Shown: positions 52,401 through 62,050 of the stretch, piece after piece | How positions within the stretch are numbered: the first letter of the stretch is position 1 | How the letters are laid out: the number at the start of each line of letters is the position of its first letter | NCBI GenBank assembly: GCA_013397435.1 | Contig: VZRG01002285.1 | Coordinates: 26,175 to 90,174 of the forward strand | Source of the DNA: Erythrocercus mccallii | Taxonomy: Eukaryota > Chordata > Aves > Passeriformes > Dicruridae | Direction of reading: 5' to 3' | Length of the DNA: 64,000 nt | The notes under the pieces: model-generated | What the model was told of the DNA's origin: nothing | Databases searched by the model: none | What the model saw: the letters and a program-made list of their open reading frames with translations, nothing else | Translations under genes and position numbers: made by a program

Positions 52401-53887
52401 TGGTTGCAGTGGGGAGAGATGAGACCTGTGGGTGATGAAAGGGTAAACTACAGGTCAGTACAGTGGGGAATGTTTTGGCAGTGGACCTTGTTCAGTTCTT
52501 GTTATTTCCTCTTTCTCTGTCTTTCTCTCCTCTTCCTTTTATCTCTCTCTTGCTTTGGCATCTGGTCTCTGATGCAGCTGTTCCATCATATGGGCCATAT
52601 GGTAGGTACAGCATGTTTTGTGTGTTTGTCTGAGTTGGTTTTTAGGTGGGATGCCGTTCTCTCCTGATTCCCAGCCTGCCTACAACCTGCCCTGTCCCTT
52701 GTTCCCTTTTCCTTGCAAGTCTGTAACTCCACTACCTCACACAGCTGCTTTAGGGTTGTCTGGATTATGAGTAGTAAAATGGCTGTGTGGACATTAATGC
52801 ATAGCTTTAGAGCATTTGTGTTAGAGCTGTAGGAATCTCTCTCCAAAGAGTTGTGCAGGCTCTCAAAGGAGCTGCTCTCACCCCAGCCTCCGTTCACTTT
52901 TATAATTGCCACAGATGATCAGCATACTTCGGTTCTCTGGGGAGCTCATCCCCAGAACTGAGCAGAGCCAGAAGCCCACACTGGAAATGGAACCTAGAAG
53001 CCATGAGACGTAGCAGCTCCTAGAAGGAGACATAGCTTCCCTGTCTGCTTAGCACTTGGGTGATATATTTTCCAACTGCTGCTTTCTTCATGGTATCATC
53101 ATGACACATGGGGTAGTTCTGCCTCTAGTACTGCCTGTTTCCCTCCTTCCCTTACTTTGTGCTGCTTTTTACTCATATGATGTCTTTCCCATGGGCACTT
53201 TGATACCACCCAGCAGTCTTAATTTCCAGTGAGTGGAATAGCAAATGCCATTTCTCCTATATTTTTAGGATTTACTTAGTTTTTGTTTTCTGAAAGTGTT
53301 TAGAGAAGCACCTCCCTACTTAAATGTATTTGTTGCACACCCAGGCCAGCACCAGTAGTGCATAGAGGAGATTGTCACTGTGGATGTGTCCTGTTCTCAT
53401 GGTGTGTCCCCCATTTGGTGCTGTGATGGATTCACTTGGCTCCCAGTGTCTGGGTTTAGGAGCACCACTGGTAAAACTCAACACTATTTGTGTGGTATTT
53501 CCTCAGCAGCTGCTTAAGGAAGTCTGTAACTCACTTTCTGCAGGATCTAGGAGTGCATGTTCCCTATTCTCCTTACCTTCGTATTAAGGGGTGTGGGGAA
53601 GGCAGCAGTGTTCTTTACTTGTTCCTTCCTGTCTTACCCAAACAGGTCGCTGTGCTCCCATGAAGAGCATCTCCAGCAGCCTCAAGGAGACCATGAATCC
53701 CCATGACATTGTTCAAGATGCGATCCACAACTTCTCTCCAGCCTACCAGCAGTACACCCAACAGTCGACACTGGAGCACGGTCCCCCCTGGCGCAATGGC
53801 AGCCACGTGATCTCGCGCTCCCACAGCTGCTCTGGTGCCCGTGACAACGAGAAGACCCTCTTGCTGAGCTCCGATGATGAATTCTAG
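37421..53887 (+). CDS. TMEM184B: Transmembrane protein 184B, multi-exon, complete
   Basis: Coding exons are 37421-37621 (exon starts at 37361), 39879-40044, 45216-45306, 45834-45909, 49039-49130, 49430-49599, 51518-51712 and 53646-53887. Junctions are GT-AG and in phase, giving 410 residues against 407 recalled for human. The hydrophilic N-terminus is followed by about seven membrane segments, beginning with AISGFFVWTALLITCH, then YIVRILFIVPIYAFDSWL. A cysteine-rich segment (SSCVYGTCCLWGKTYSIG), [20 protein letters not shown] and a cytoplasmic tail ending ARDNEKTLLLSSDDEF follow. This is the organic-solute-transporter-alpha-like family (Pfam Solute_trans_a). Family reports link TMEM184B to axon maintenance and endolysosomal function; substrate is unknown. 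I chose the ATG at 37421 (context GGCACCATGA) because it best matches the human N-terminus; ATGs at 37427 and 37430 also fit. Confidence 0.95.
40190..40350 (-). mobile_element. CR1 LINE 3' end, antisense
   Basis: On the + strand it begins AATCATAGAATGATAGGAAGG and continues AAAGATCATCTAGTGCAGCA, CCCCTGCCATGG and TCACTAGATCAGGTTGCTCA. This is the complement of the standard CR1 tail. It is short and 5'-truncated and lies in the TMEM184B intron after the exon at 39879. Confidence 0.9.
41671..41720. repeat. 25-bp tandem duplication
   Basis: Two adjacent 25-bp units beginning TATGAATATATCTACACAA occur at 41671-41695 and 41696-41720. They differ in two positions near the end (CAAGAA versus GAAGAC). 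This is a local replication-slippage duplication in an intron, with no sign of function. Confidence 0.85.
42042..42689 (-). mobile_element. Probable solo LTR, minus orientation (648 bp)
   Basis: Read on the minus strand, the block starts TGTTATATATG and ends CATTTATAACA, an 11-bp terminal inverted repeat with one mismatch. It carries a TATA box (TATAAAAGG, near 42232-42240) and a downstream AATAAA (near 42080), in LTR order. A 19-bp internal tandem duplication (units containing GTTGAGTGCGGCTTC) is present near 42331-42370. I could not find a clean target-site duplication or any adjoining internal retroviral sequence. Confidence 0.65.
43339..43960 (+). mobile_element. Probable solo LTR, plus orientation (622 bp)
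   Basis: It starts TGTTATG and ends CATTTATAACA. There is a TATA-like AGTATAAGACC near 43749 and an AAATAAAC poly(A) signal near 43905, followed by a short U5-like region. Its last 25 or so bases (ATTGGCG then TTTCATTTATAACA) resemble the end of the oppositely oriented LTR 650 bp upstream, while the interiors look unrelated. The ORF inside is non-coding in character. Confidence 0.65.
50610..51173 (+). mobile_element. Probable solo LTR upstream of TMEM184B exon at 51518
   Basis: A promoter-like TGTATAAATAGC near 51013, followed about 85 bp later by CTGTAAATAAGCC and a GT-rich end (GACTCTTTGTGTGGATTGG), gives the layout TATA, R, poly(A) signal, U5. It stops near TTTTGGGACAACA. A TGTCC near 50609 pairs with GGACA at the end, but the left boundary is not secure. 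Confidence 0.5.
52578..52601 (+). other. TMEM184B: Candidate 24-nt in-frame TMEM184B microexon
   Basis: It is flanked by GATGCAG| with a very long CT-rich tract upstream and by |GTAGGT downstream. Neighbouring exons end and begin in phase 1 (CAA G | GT CGC). Including 24 nt therefore keeps the frame and inserts AVPSYGPY after residue 330, giving ...DAQ-AVPSYGPY-GRCAPMKS, a 418-residue form. The size, the TGC just before the acceptor AG and the tyrosine/proline-rich insert are typical of neural microexons regulated by SRRM4. Use in mRNA is inferred. Confidence 0.6.
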
Positions 53888-56800
53888 GAGGGGAAACTGC
53901 CAGCACAGGCTGTCATTTTCCTTCTTTTTTTTTTAAATAATTTATTAATGCTGAAACACACAAGTCATATCACTTCCCAGAGACTAAAGATTGCAGAAGT
54001 GGGCACTTCCCATTAGCTTTTGTGGGTACAGACACAATGAGCAATGTGGAGGTGGCAGAATGGCCAGGACTCCATACTCGAGCCCATTCCTTACAGCAGC
54101 AATCTAATTGAATTGATTGAAGCAAAGCTCCAGGGTTTGGGGCTCTGGCTTCCCACACCTGCCCAACTTGGTGTGGAGTGTGACTGACCAGAGCATAGAG
54201 TTGTAGCCAAAAATGTTTTTGGTTTTTTTTTTTAACAGGACAACCTGACTGCTTTCTATTTCTTTTCCTGAATGGTTGATGTAGGCACAGTTTTCTCCCC
54301 AACTCCCTGGTACTAACATCTCTTGGGAAGTAGGATGGGGATGCAGCCATAAGTGTTCCTGAGGACCAGACTGGAGACTGGTCTTTCTATATAGCCATTG
54401 CCTTGAGTGCTAAGTAAGGAACATCTGTCCCCACCTTCCTGAGCACCTGGTTATGAGTCCTTGAGTCACTTGAGGGAGCAAAGGGGTAAAGCACATGGCT
54501 TTCTCTGTGTTGTCTCCCTGTATCCCCAATTGCTATAAAAGCTCGTTGAAGCTCAGTTGGGATGGAATTACTTTTTCACAAGGGTGGAGTTTTCTAATCA
54601 CCAGATGATCAAGCTTCCCATCTCCCTGGCATTCCTGTGGGAGGAAGCTGCCCTGGAGCATGTGTCTCCTGCTAACAAGAGTGGGACTGGCTATGATAGA
54701 TGGTAGAAGTTTATAGAACTCTGGCCCCTTCACCCCTCTTGGGGAAGGGAAGATACATAAACACAAAACCCGTTTTTCTTCTTGTTTCCTGTCCCCTAGC
54801 ATTACATCTACCCCTGTTAGATGTAGCTGCCAGAGCAGGTCCTGGTCTTTCACAGGTAGCTTTTCCCATGCTCATCATCACTGACTTTCCCTCAGCTACA
54901 CAAGTTTCACCCTTAGGCTGGAATATTCAGGAAGGAATATTGCATACTCCTTTGGTTTTTTATCTCTGTAGTTGTTCTGGGACAGCCTGGAGCAGACTCG
55001 AAACCTGACATGACCTGGCTGGTCAAATTTGTTCCTGTTATTTTCTGAGGCAGCAATTGCTGCTGATGCACATTTCACAGGCTCTGCTGCACCTGCAGTG
55101 CTATCAAGGGTGGAACCAGCATCCGTGGAAGTGGGAGAGGCTTCCCCTTGCTTCTGTTGGGTTTTGGATGAACCCATGGGTACTTAGTGGAACCAAAACA
55201 AAAGTGGTCCCTCTGGAGATCTATCCAGGGACCAGAAAATGCCTCTTGCTTGCATGAAGTTATCTAAGGGAAAAGAGGGCAGCACACTCAAGTGCTACAG
55301 CTCAGATGCTCCTATCTGCAAGCAGGAAGCAAAATTGAGAGATTGGAGCAAGCTTCTGTGTTCAGCTGCAGTTTTCTATTCCTCTCCTGCTTGACGACTC
55401 CCCTGCCAAGAGCAGACCTGTGTGATTCTGGATTGCTCCTTGCTATTCTGCTAGGAGAACTGGAGTCTGGTTTGCTGCCTGGAGTTTACCTTTCCATTTG
55501 TTTCCTAATCCATCTGCTTGTTCATTGAGTGTCTCAGAAGCAACAGTGAGTGAAGAGCACCTCATTTATTCAGCACCTCTGCCCAAGCTGGGCAAAAGGG
55601 CTTGAAGAGAGGTAGATCTGCTCCCTGCTGTGAGGATGAGATAGGGAAAACCTTAAGGATGGTTCCTCCTCCTGTACTGATGTTTCTGGGGGATGGTGAA
55701 GCAGGTGAGAGCAACAGTACTGTTGAGGGAGCTGGAGGTAGGGTCAGTGGATCCAGCAGCTTCTCTGCCTGCTGGATTTCCCCATTCATGCACATCCTGC
55801 AATGCCGTGCTGTTGGTTACTAATTTTCCTAAGTTTGTGACTGCTTAATTAGACATGCAGACACACTGCCAGGCTTTGTGTGAGCTTGGTGTAAAATTTG
55901 CTCATAAACCACCTGGAAAGCAGGGCTGAAGGTTGAACAGACTTTCCTTCTGTTTTCTATGGCTTTGATTAATAGTCCTTTAATGTGAGATACTGATGCT
56001 ACTCTCTCTCTCGGTAAAGTGGGGCATGGGACATGATCCCATCCTCCCCTTTATTTGCATTTGCAGGCCTTGATGTCCCAGTATCACTTGGTAACTGCCC
56101 CCAATCTTTGTTGCGTTTGGGTGGCTGAAATCTGTATGATTGCCCCATTGAGCATGAAGGTGGTCCAGGCTTAGAGGAGCATTTCATAGAACTTATTTTG
56201 TAATGTCTCCTGCATATATATATATGTATATGTATATGTATATATATATATGTACACTGTGCAGAGGATCTGAATATTCTCAAAGTATCCTGTGTGTAGT
56301 GGTTTCAAGTATAACTCTCTTGCACCAGCTGCCTTCAGAGGAGCTTGGTGAGCTAGTACCCAACAAGCCAGCTACCCTACTTTATAATTTTATATATATG
56401 TGTTTTTTAACACCACACAAAATCATCTGTCAATAAGCTTCATGCTCTCCCTCATGACCGGCAAGTGTCAGAGCAGGCACTGGCTCTGAAGCCACTTCTT
56501 GTTGGAGGAACAAATATGAGATCCTGAGCTTGAGACCAAGAAGGCCAAGGCATCCATGGTCTTGTAGGTCTGCTCATGGTAGCCCAGGATCCAAGAAATG
56601 TGCTGGTTCCAGGAGTAGACCCTTGGAGCTGCTCTCCCTCACCTGCTTCTGCTCTCCTTCCTTCCTTTTTTGTTTACCATGTAACATACCCATGGGATTT
56701 ATTATTTTTCCATATAGAGTAGTTCTTTGTATATAAAGGACTGAAAAAAAAGTATGATAAATAAGACAGAGTCACCTAGTTTTGTACCTATTGTGTTTAA

Positions 56801-56920
56801 CTGATGTGAACTCAGCGACAAGCCGCTCTCTATTTTGGTCTTTGTGACGTTATACTCTGCAGAAATGAGCAAATATGATGACAAAAAAATATAGAGATAA
56901 TATAGATTGTACTTAAACTG
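53888..56920 (+). other. TMEM184B: TMEM184B 3'UTR (right end approximate)
   Basis: About 3 kb of AT-rich sequence follows the TAG at 53885. No canonical AATAAA was found on the + strand before 57 kb. The best candidate signal is the variant AATATA at about 56888, followed by GT-rich TGTGTGGTGCTGTCTGGGTG at about 56925-56944. Several short ORFs on both strands have no coding features. Confidence 0.6.
56214..56254. repeat. (TA)n/(TATG)n dinucleotide tract in TMEM184B 3'UTR
   Basis: About 41 bases of alternating T and A are interrupted by regularly spaced G (ATATGTATATGTATATG). It would form an AU-rich, hairpin-prone stretch in the mRNA and is likely to be length-variable. Confidence 0.85.
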
Positions 56921-57875
56921 CCTCTGTGTGGTGCTGTCTGGGTGACATCTCCTTTGAGTTTTTCCTCCTTGCAGGGACTGAGGCTTGGTGGGTCAGGATC
57001 TCATCCTCTTCTCAGAAGGAAAGCTCCATTTGTCTATGTAGGAGCTGATGGAGAAGCATCACTGCAGCACCCTGGGCTGAGACACCAGAGCTGGCCCAAG
57101 GCAGGAGTGAAACCCATGTGTCAAAAACCTGGAGTAGAGATAAATCCTTCCTTAGGTGCTTACTGGTGAAACACCAGTGGGAGAAAGGGGGCCCCAGCAA
57201 ACAATGGCTTTCAGATTCTCTTCTATGAGCAGTGTTTGGGGCTGGGGCCATTTGCAGTGACAGAGGAAATGGGAATGTCCCCCCCCAAACCCATGCTGAG
57301 TGCTGCAGCCTCCTGGGGACCTGGCCCACCTGGGCATTTGGAACATGTTCACCACTTCCAGCTCAGCTCTGAGGAAGGGTGGCTTTTCCACACAGGGAGA
57401 TCTGGCTTCATCTTCTGATAAGATGCCTTCCACATTTCTTCCCCTTCTGCCATCCATGGGCAGAAGCTTACTGCTTTTGTCCTTTGTTCCCAGATAAGGT
57501 GATAAGGTCACTCAACAGGCAAGTTTGTGGGCACCAATGCCCTGCACCTGGTCCAAGGACAGCCTGGAGAGAATTTTTGTAGTGAAAAGCATTATCTTTC
57601 CCAGGAAAGATTCAGCACAGCTGCACTGCTCCTGAAAGCAAGTGCTTTTGGGGGGATGGTATTCACCATTAAGCATGCTTTTTTAGCCATTTTCTCTCAG
57701 AGACTATAAATCTGGTTTTGTCCTAAAAAGCCATGAGCTATCCCCCATCCCATATTTTTGGGGCACATTCTTGAGCATGTCATGCAGCAAAGCCAGAGGG
57801 AGATAGAAAACCTGGTCTCAGACACAGCTTTGTCCCAAGTTCAAGAATGACCAAACACAATCTCGCTGTGGAAAA
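56921..57875. other. Spacer between the convergent TMEM184B and MAFF 3' ends
   Basis: Roughly 0.9 kb separates the two predicted poly(A) sites. No gene or recognised repeat was seen. ORFs up to 119 codons on the minus strand show no family features and are probably chance in GC-balanced DNA. Confidence 0.5.
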
Positions 57876-59458
57876 AAAAAAACACCCAAACTTGCTTTAT
57901 TTGTAAAGTCTACAAAATACAGAGGAGTCAGGTAGGACACATACTGTAAGTCAGAAAATAAATAAGTTTTTTTTGCTCTCTATAAGTATAAGATAAAATG
58001 TGATTTGCATATATAAAATATAAAGTACGGCTCTGTACCAACATCCTGGCTGTGCCGACAGGTGGAATGGCAAAAAGGACGTGAAAATAACTTATTTCGT
58101 GCAATAAATAAACCCAAGAGGAGTTGGGGTGGGGGGTGCCAACCACAGTGCCCCATCCAGGAGTGGCAGCGACCTCTCTACAGGGAAAAAAGGAGCTGCA
58201 GCCGAGGGCGGCTGGAGGGCAGCTGGTGTGGCAATACCGAGGCAGGGGCAGAATGGAGGGGCAGGGGAATCATCTACAGCAGCAAATCCCGAGATGGACC
58301 TGCCTCCTGCTCCCTCCCCTGTGCTGCCTGTATTTAGCAAACCCAGCTCTTTTCCAGCCTTTCAGCCTGCTGAAGAGCCAGTTGTCCCACACAGGTGTCC
58401 ACAAACTGGAGGAAAACCAAAGGGAGGAGCCTACCTGCCTGCCAGGCCGCTCCCAGGAGCAGAGATGCTCTCCGCCCCTACTTCCCACCTCCTTGCACCT
58501 CCACCCCTCTCTCTGGCTCCACAACTCTGACTCTGAGGGCTGGGAGCACCTTTCCATAGGCTTTGTAGGCGGTGGGGCACTGGGGCACTGGGGAGGGCTT
58601 GGTAGGGCCATACATGCTGGCCTGTGCTGAACAAAACAGTGTTTATCTCTGCTCCAGCTGCCTCTGCTTCCTTCCTGCTGCTGCTGCTGCATTTCAGACA
58701 CCCAGAGTGTCCCATCAGCAGGAAGAGGCGTGAAGGATGTGCATGATAGAGAAAGGTAAAACAGCACCACTGCTTCTCCACTTTGCGGACAACAGCCTGG
58801 GCTGACCCACTCATGTCTCCCAGCTCCCCCCTGCCCAATCACTGTCACCTCTGGGGTCCACCAGCACCATAAGCTGCCACACTGCTTTACCATTCCATTC
58901 ACCTTTACCAGGCATTAACATGCAGCCACTTTATCTCCCCTTCTGACCTGCTAACCTTCCCTTGCCATCTGCATCCCCAGAGATTTCAGACATGCTGCCA
59001 CCACCTCCTCCTCTAACTGTGGTCCATGTTGTCTGCCCAATGCTGTTACCCTTCTATCATGCCTTCCCCTACACTGCATAACCTCTCCTCTTCCCTCTGT
59101 GGCACATGCTCCTGGGACTGCCTGGCCCACATCTCCCATCCCCTCTCACAAAAAAGAGACACCTGGCATTTTCCTACCAGCTTGTAGCTGTGGGATGCTT
59201 CCCATTGCTGCCTGTGTGGGTTTGCTCACTGAAGAGGGTAGGGGGCTATGGGGACCACCAGTGAGGTCCTGTCCTCCACCCCAGCACCCACATAGCAGCA
59301 GCCCTCCCTACCTGGGGGAACTGGATGTCAAGGGATAGGGGAAAGAGGATTTTGGGCACAGGTGCTGACAGGGAAGAGGCTGGGGAAGGGCTGGGAGGCA
59401 ATTCACAGGGAAGGCACCCCGGGGAGGGCTGTCTCCAGCTGGGGGATGGAGGCCAGCA
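57875..59458 (-). other. MAFF: MAFF 3'UTR with AU-rich elements
   Basis: On the minus strand the UTR runs from the TAG at 59459 to the AATAAA at 57896-57901 (TTTATT on the + strand). Two copies of the nonamer UUAUUUAUU are encoded, at 58103-58111 and 57957-57965. This class of element recruits mRNA-decay factors, and MAFF belongs to the inducible, short-lived transcripts. The long ORFs here (up to 210 codons on the minus strand, 168 on the plus) are compositional. Confidence 0.7.
57896..57901 (-). terminator. MAFF: MAFF polyadenylation signal
   Basis: A canonical AATAAA on the minus strand, followed downstream by a T11 run (A-run at 57872-57882 on the + strand) that can act as a U-rich downstream element. 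Cleavage is expected near 57880. Confidence 0.7.
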
Positions 59459-59989
59459 CTAGGAGTAGGTAGCCTGATTGGTGCCAGACTTGACGATGGT
59501 GATGACGCTGGCAGTAGCCACCTTGGCAGGGGGCCCATGAGTGGCCACGGTGCGGGCAAAGCCCTGCAGGGCCTCGTACTTGCCACGGAGGGTGTCGAGC
59601 TCCAGGCGCATGGCAGCGTTCTCCCGGGCCAGCTTGTCCACCTCCCACTCCAGCTCCATCTTCTGCTTCTGCAGCTCTTCCTTCTGGCAGACGCGCTTCA
59701 CCCGGCAGCTGGCAGCATAACCCCGGTTCTTCAGCGTCCGCCGACGCTGCTTCAGCCTCGCCACCTCCTCCTTGGAGAGGCCCCGCAGGTGGTGGTTGAG
59801 TTCCCGCACTGACAGCCCCATCAGCTCCTCATCTGACAGCAGTGGAGTGTTCTCCCCCAGCTCCCGCTTCACCTGCCAGAGAGAGGAGTGGTTGCCTGAG
59901 ACGCCCAAAACCAGTCCCCTGACTCCCAAACCCCTGTTCCCACTGGTGCTCACCTTCAAAGCCTTGCTGGAGAGCCCGTCTGCAGCCAT
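59459..59989 (-). CDS. MAFF: Small Maf bZIP transcription factor MafF, two coding exons, complete
   Basis: Coding exons on the minus strand are 59989-59954 (MAADGLSSKALK) and 59872-59459, joined by a GT-AG intron of 81 bp. The product is 149 residues. It contains the extended homology region (LSDEELMGLSVRELNHHLRG), the basic DNA-contact region (RRRTLKNRGYAASCRVKR) and a leucine zipper (KMELEWEVDKLARENAAMRL onwards). There is no transactivation domain, as expected for small Maf proteins. These proteins heterodimerise with CNC factors such as NFE2L2 and bind Maf recognition and antioxidant response elements; homodimers repress. The ending VASVITIVKS-type segment (ASVITIVKSGTN) favours MAFF over MAFG and MAFK, as does synteny with PLA2G6 and TMEM184B. 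The start has A at -3 and G at +4. Confidence 0.95.
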   Translation of the reverse strand: MAADGLSSKALKVSTSGNRGLGVRGLVLGVSGNHSSLWQVKRELGENTPLLSDEELMGLSVRELNHHLRGLSKEEVARLKQRRRTLKNRGYAASCRVKRVCQKEELQKQKMELEWEVDKLARENAAMRLELDTLRGKYEALQGFARTVATHGPPAKVATASVITIVKSGTNQATYS

Positions 59990-60120
59990 CCTCTCCTCAC
60001 TTCGGCCCTGCGAGGAGAAAAGCTGGTTACTGTCAGCCCTGTGTTCCTCACCTCAGAACAGAGGACACTGGCCCTGCTGATCCCCTGCCCGCTGCCCACA
60101 TCCCCCCCACCCCAGGCCAC

Positions 60121-60129
60121 ATGACTCAT
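60121..60129. promoter_or_regulatory. MAFF: Palindromic AP-1/TRE-type site in MAFF upstream intron
   Basis: ATGACTCAT is a perfect TPA-response element, which is also the core of a Maf recognition element. It lies about 115 bp upstream, in gene orientation, of the exon carrying the MAFF start codon. Upstream of it on the minus strand is an A/T-rich TTTTTTAAAAGG that resembles a TATA box. It may mark an internal promoter or an autoregulatory enhancer; both are inferences. Confidence 0.4.
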
Positions 60130-60399
60130 CCTACTCCTTTTAAAAAAGTACATAGTAATAATATTAATAGCAATGATGACTGCAAGCAATAATAATAATG
60201 GGGCAAGGACGGACCTCCCGCCCTCCTTCATCCCATCGCGAGACGGCTGGGATGTTGCTCTGCCCAGGGGACCCAAAATGCCCCAGCCACCTGCTGGGAA
60301 GCCAAGCCTTCCTCGGGTGGAGGAAACAGGCGAAATCCGCCCGAGGCTGAAGGGAAAGTAAAAGCAACAGCCCCATCGAGTGATACCGTGTCGAAGTCA

Positions 60400-62050
60400 C
60401 CCAGCCGGGACCCGTATGGAGGAGCCGCCCCACCGCCCGGCCAGAGCACAGCGAGATGCAAGGGTCGGATGTCCCCAGGCTCCGGGGGCGAAGGGTCGCG
60501 GCCACGCAGCGCAGGCGGGTGAGAAGTGGCCGCCCCGTGATTCAGCGGCCAAGGGGTGGAAAGTCACGGAAGCGGTGCCTGCCCCTCGCCGATGGCCGGT
60601 CCCTCCCCGTCCCTCGGTACGAAGAGTGAGGAGGTATCTGGGACCCTGGACTGCAGCCCAGCAGCCCTCTCCCCACCTTGGGGAACCCTGGTCGCGTTAG
60701 GAGAGCCCTTGTTGGGACGAGGGGGGCCGGGACGGGGCCGAGAGCGCCCTGAGAGGAATGAGGAGCTGGAGGGGGGCGGCAGGAAAGGTGGAGCCGGAGC
60801 AGTTGGAAGCTGATGCAATCCGGGCCGGGGATTCGCCGCCGGAGCGGTGGCGGATCCCTCCAGGGCGGTGGCCAAGAATTGGAAAGGAAGAGCGGACGAC
60901 CCCGAGCGCGGCCAGCCGGCCGGCCCCACCCCCGTCCCATTCCCCCCAGCCCTAGTCCCGGTCTCGATCCCCGCCTTCGGAGGCGGCAAAGAGGCCTCCA
61001 GCCGGTGCCGGACCCCGCCGCCCCTTCTCCCGGCCGTCCCGCGCGGGGGGAAAGCCGAGTCGGGAGCGGAGGAGCCGCTCCTGCCGGCGCTCACCTGGCG
61101 GCTGAGCGCGTCCCGCGGGGCCGCTGCCGGGTGAGGGCGTCGGGCGGCGCCTCCAGCCTCACTCCCCGCGATTACTCACCCGCGGATTCTTTTCATTCAT
61201 AAAAAACACAGTCATGCGGTGACCTCACCATGGCCACGCCCCCTCACCGTCTCCGCCGCGCGGGGCGGCTGCTGCCCTTAAAGCGCCCGCTGCCCTTAAA
61301 GCGCCCCGCTGCCCTTAAAGCCCAGCCCTCCTCGCACGCTGCCAGCACATGCCGCGGTGTGAATGCGGCCGCGCTCCCACAGCTCTGGTTTTAACTCGAA
61401 TTTAACGGATGAACGGCCCCGCCGGGAACAGAACGCCTCACCAAAATGGGCCGCTACCGCTTTAAGAAAGGCGGACCCACCCCTGTCGTCCCGTCCCTCA
61501 CAAAGATGGCGCCTCCCGCTCTTCCGCCCTTCTCCCTCGGGAGGCGGTGGGCGCGGCGTTAATCCCGCCCCCCGAAAGTGGCGCCGCTGATTGGCCCATC
61601 CCGGGGAGGTGGTGATTGGTGGGCGGTGCGCGAGGGGGGCGGCGCGCGGGGGGCGCTGGGGGCCCGTCGTGCTTTGCCCGGCGCCATCCCCGGATCCGCC
61701 CTCATCGCATTCCCGTTCCCAGGGTGTCACCCGGTGGCGCTCCGGGTCACACAGTGCGTGGAAGGGCAGGGGCCGGGCGGAGCCAGCGGCAGCCTTTTCC
61801 CTCGGGAGAAGCCGCCCGAGGCTCTGGGAACATGCAGTTTTTTGGGCGGCTGCTGGACACCTTCAATAGCGTCACGCAGATATTCTCCAACCCGTACCGC
61901 GTGAGGGAGGTGCCAGCCGCCGAGTACGCCGGTCACGCCTGCCTGCGGGAGGAGGGCAGGGTGGCCCTCTACAAGAACAGCCTCTCTCGCTCCTGGGACT
62001 GCTTGTTGGTGAATCCCCAGAGCCCGCAGGTCGCGTTCCGGTGAGTGACA
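60400..62050. promoter_or_regulatory. CpG island and shared MAFF / PLA2G6 divergent promoter
   Basis: A continuous CpG-rich block covers the MAFF first exon (minus) and the first PLA2G6 coding exon (plus), whose expected start sites are only about 0.5 kb apart. Visible elements include a CRE-like GGTGACCTCACC at 61218-61229, and three tandem copies of GCTGCCCTTAAAGC at 61271-61326. There is a YY1-like AAGATGGCGCC near 61503 and two inverted CCAAT boxes (GATTGG) at 61589-61594 and 61614-61619, 25 bp apart. Paired CCAAT boxes are typical of NF-Y-driven bidirectional promoters. Confidence 0.7.
61095..61170 (-). other. MAFF: MAFF non-coding first exon (5' end approximate)
   Basis: On the minus strand a consensus donor CGCCAG|GTGAGC places the exon's 3' end at 61095. 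The next acceptor is CTCGCAG| at 60008-60009, opening the exon 60007-59954 that holds the ATG. Upstream, a TATA-like TTTTTTATGAA (61197-61207) would place the start near 61170. The human gene also has a non-coding first exon. Confidence 0.5.

Noticed and set aside
58124..58902. ORFs of 168 codons (+) and 210 and 135 codons (-) in the same stretch
   Set aside because: They overlap on both strands inside the MAFF 3'UTR, are Ser/Pro/Gln-rich, have no recognisable domain and no splice structure. GC-rich UTR sequence explains them.
60564..61202. ORFs of 129-176 codons in both strands between MAFF and PLA2G6
   Set aside because: Arg/Pro/Gly/Ala-rich products typical of CpG islands, overlapping in several frames, with no recognisable domain.
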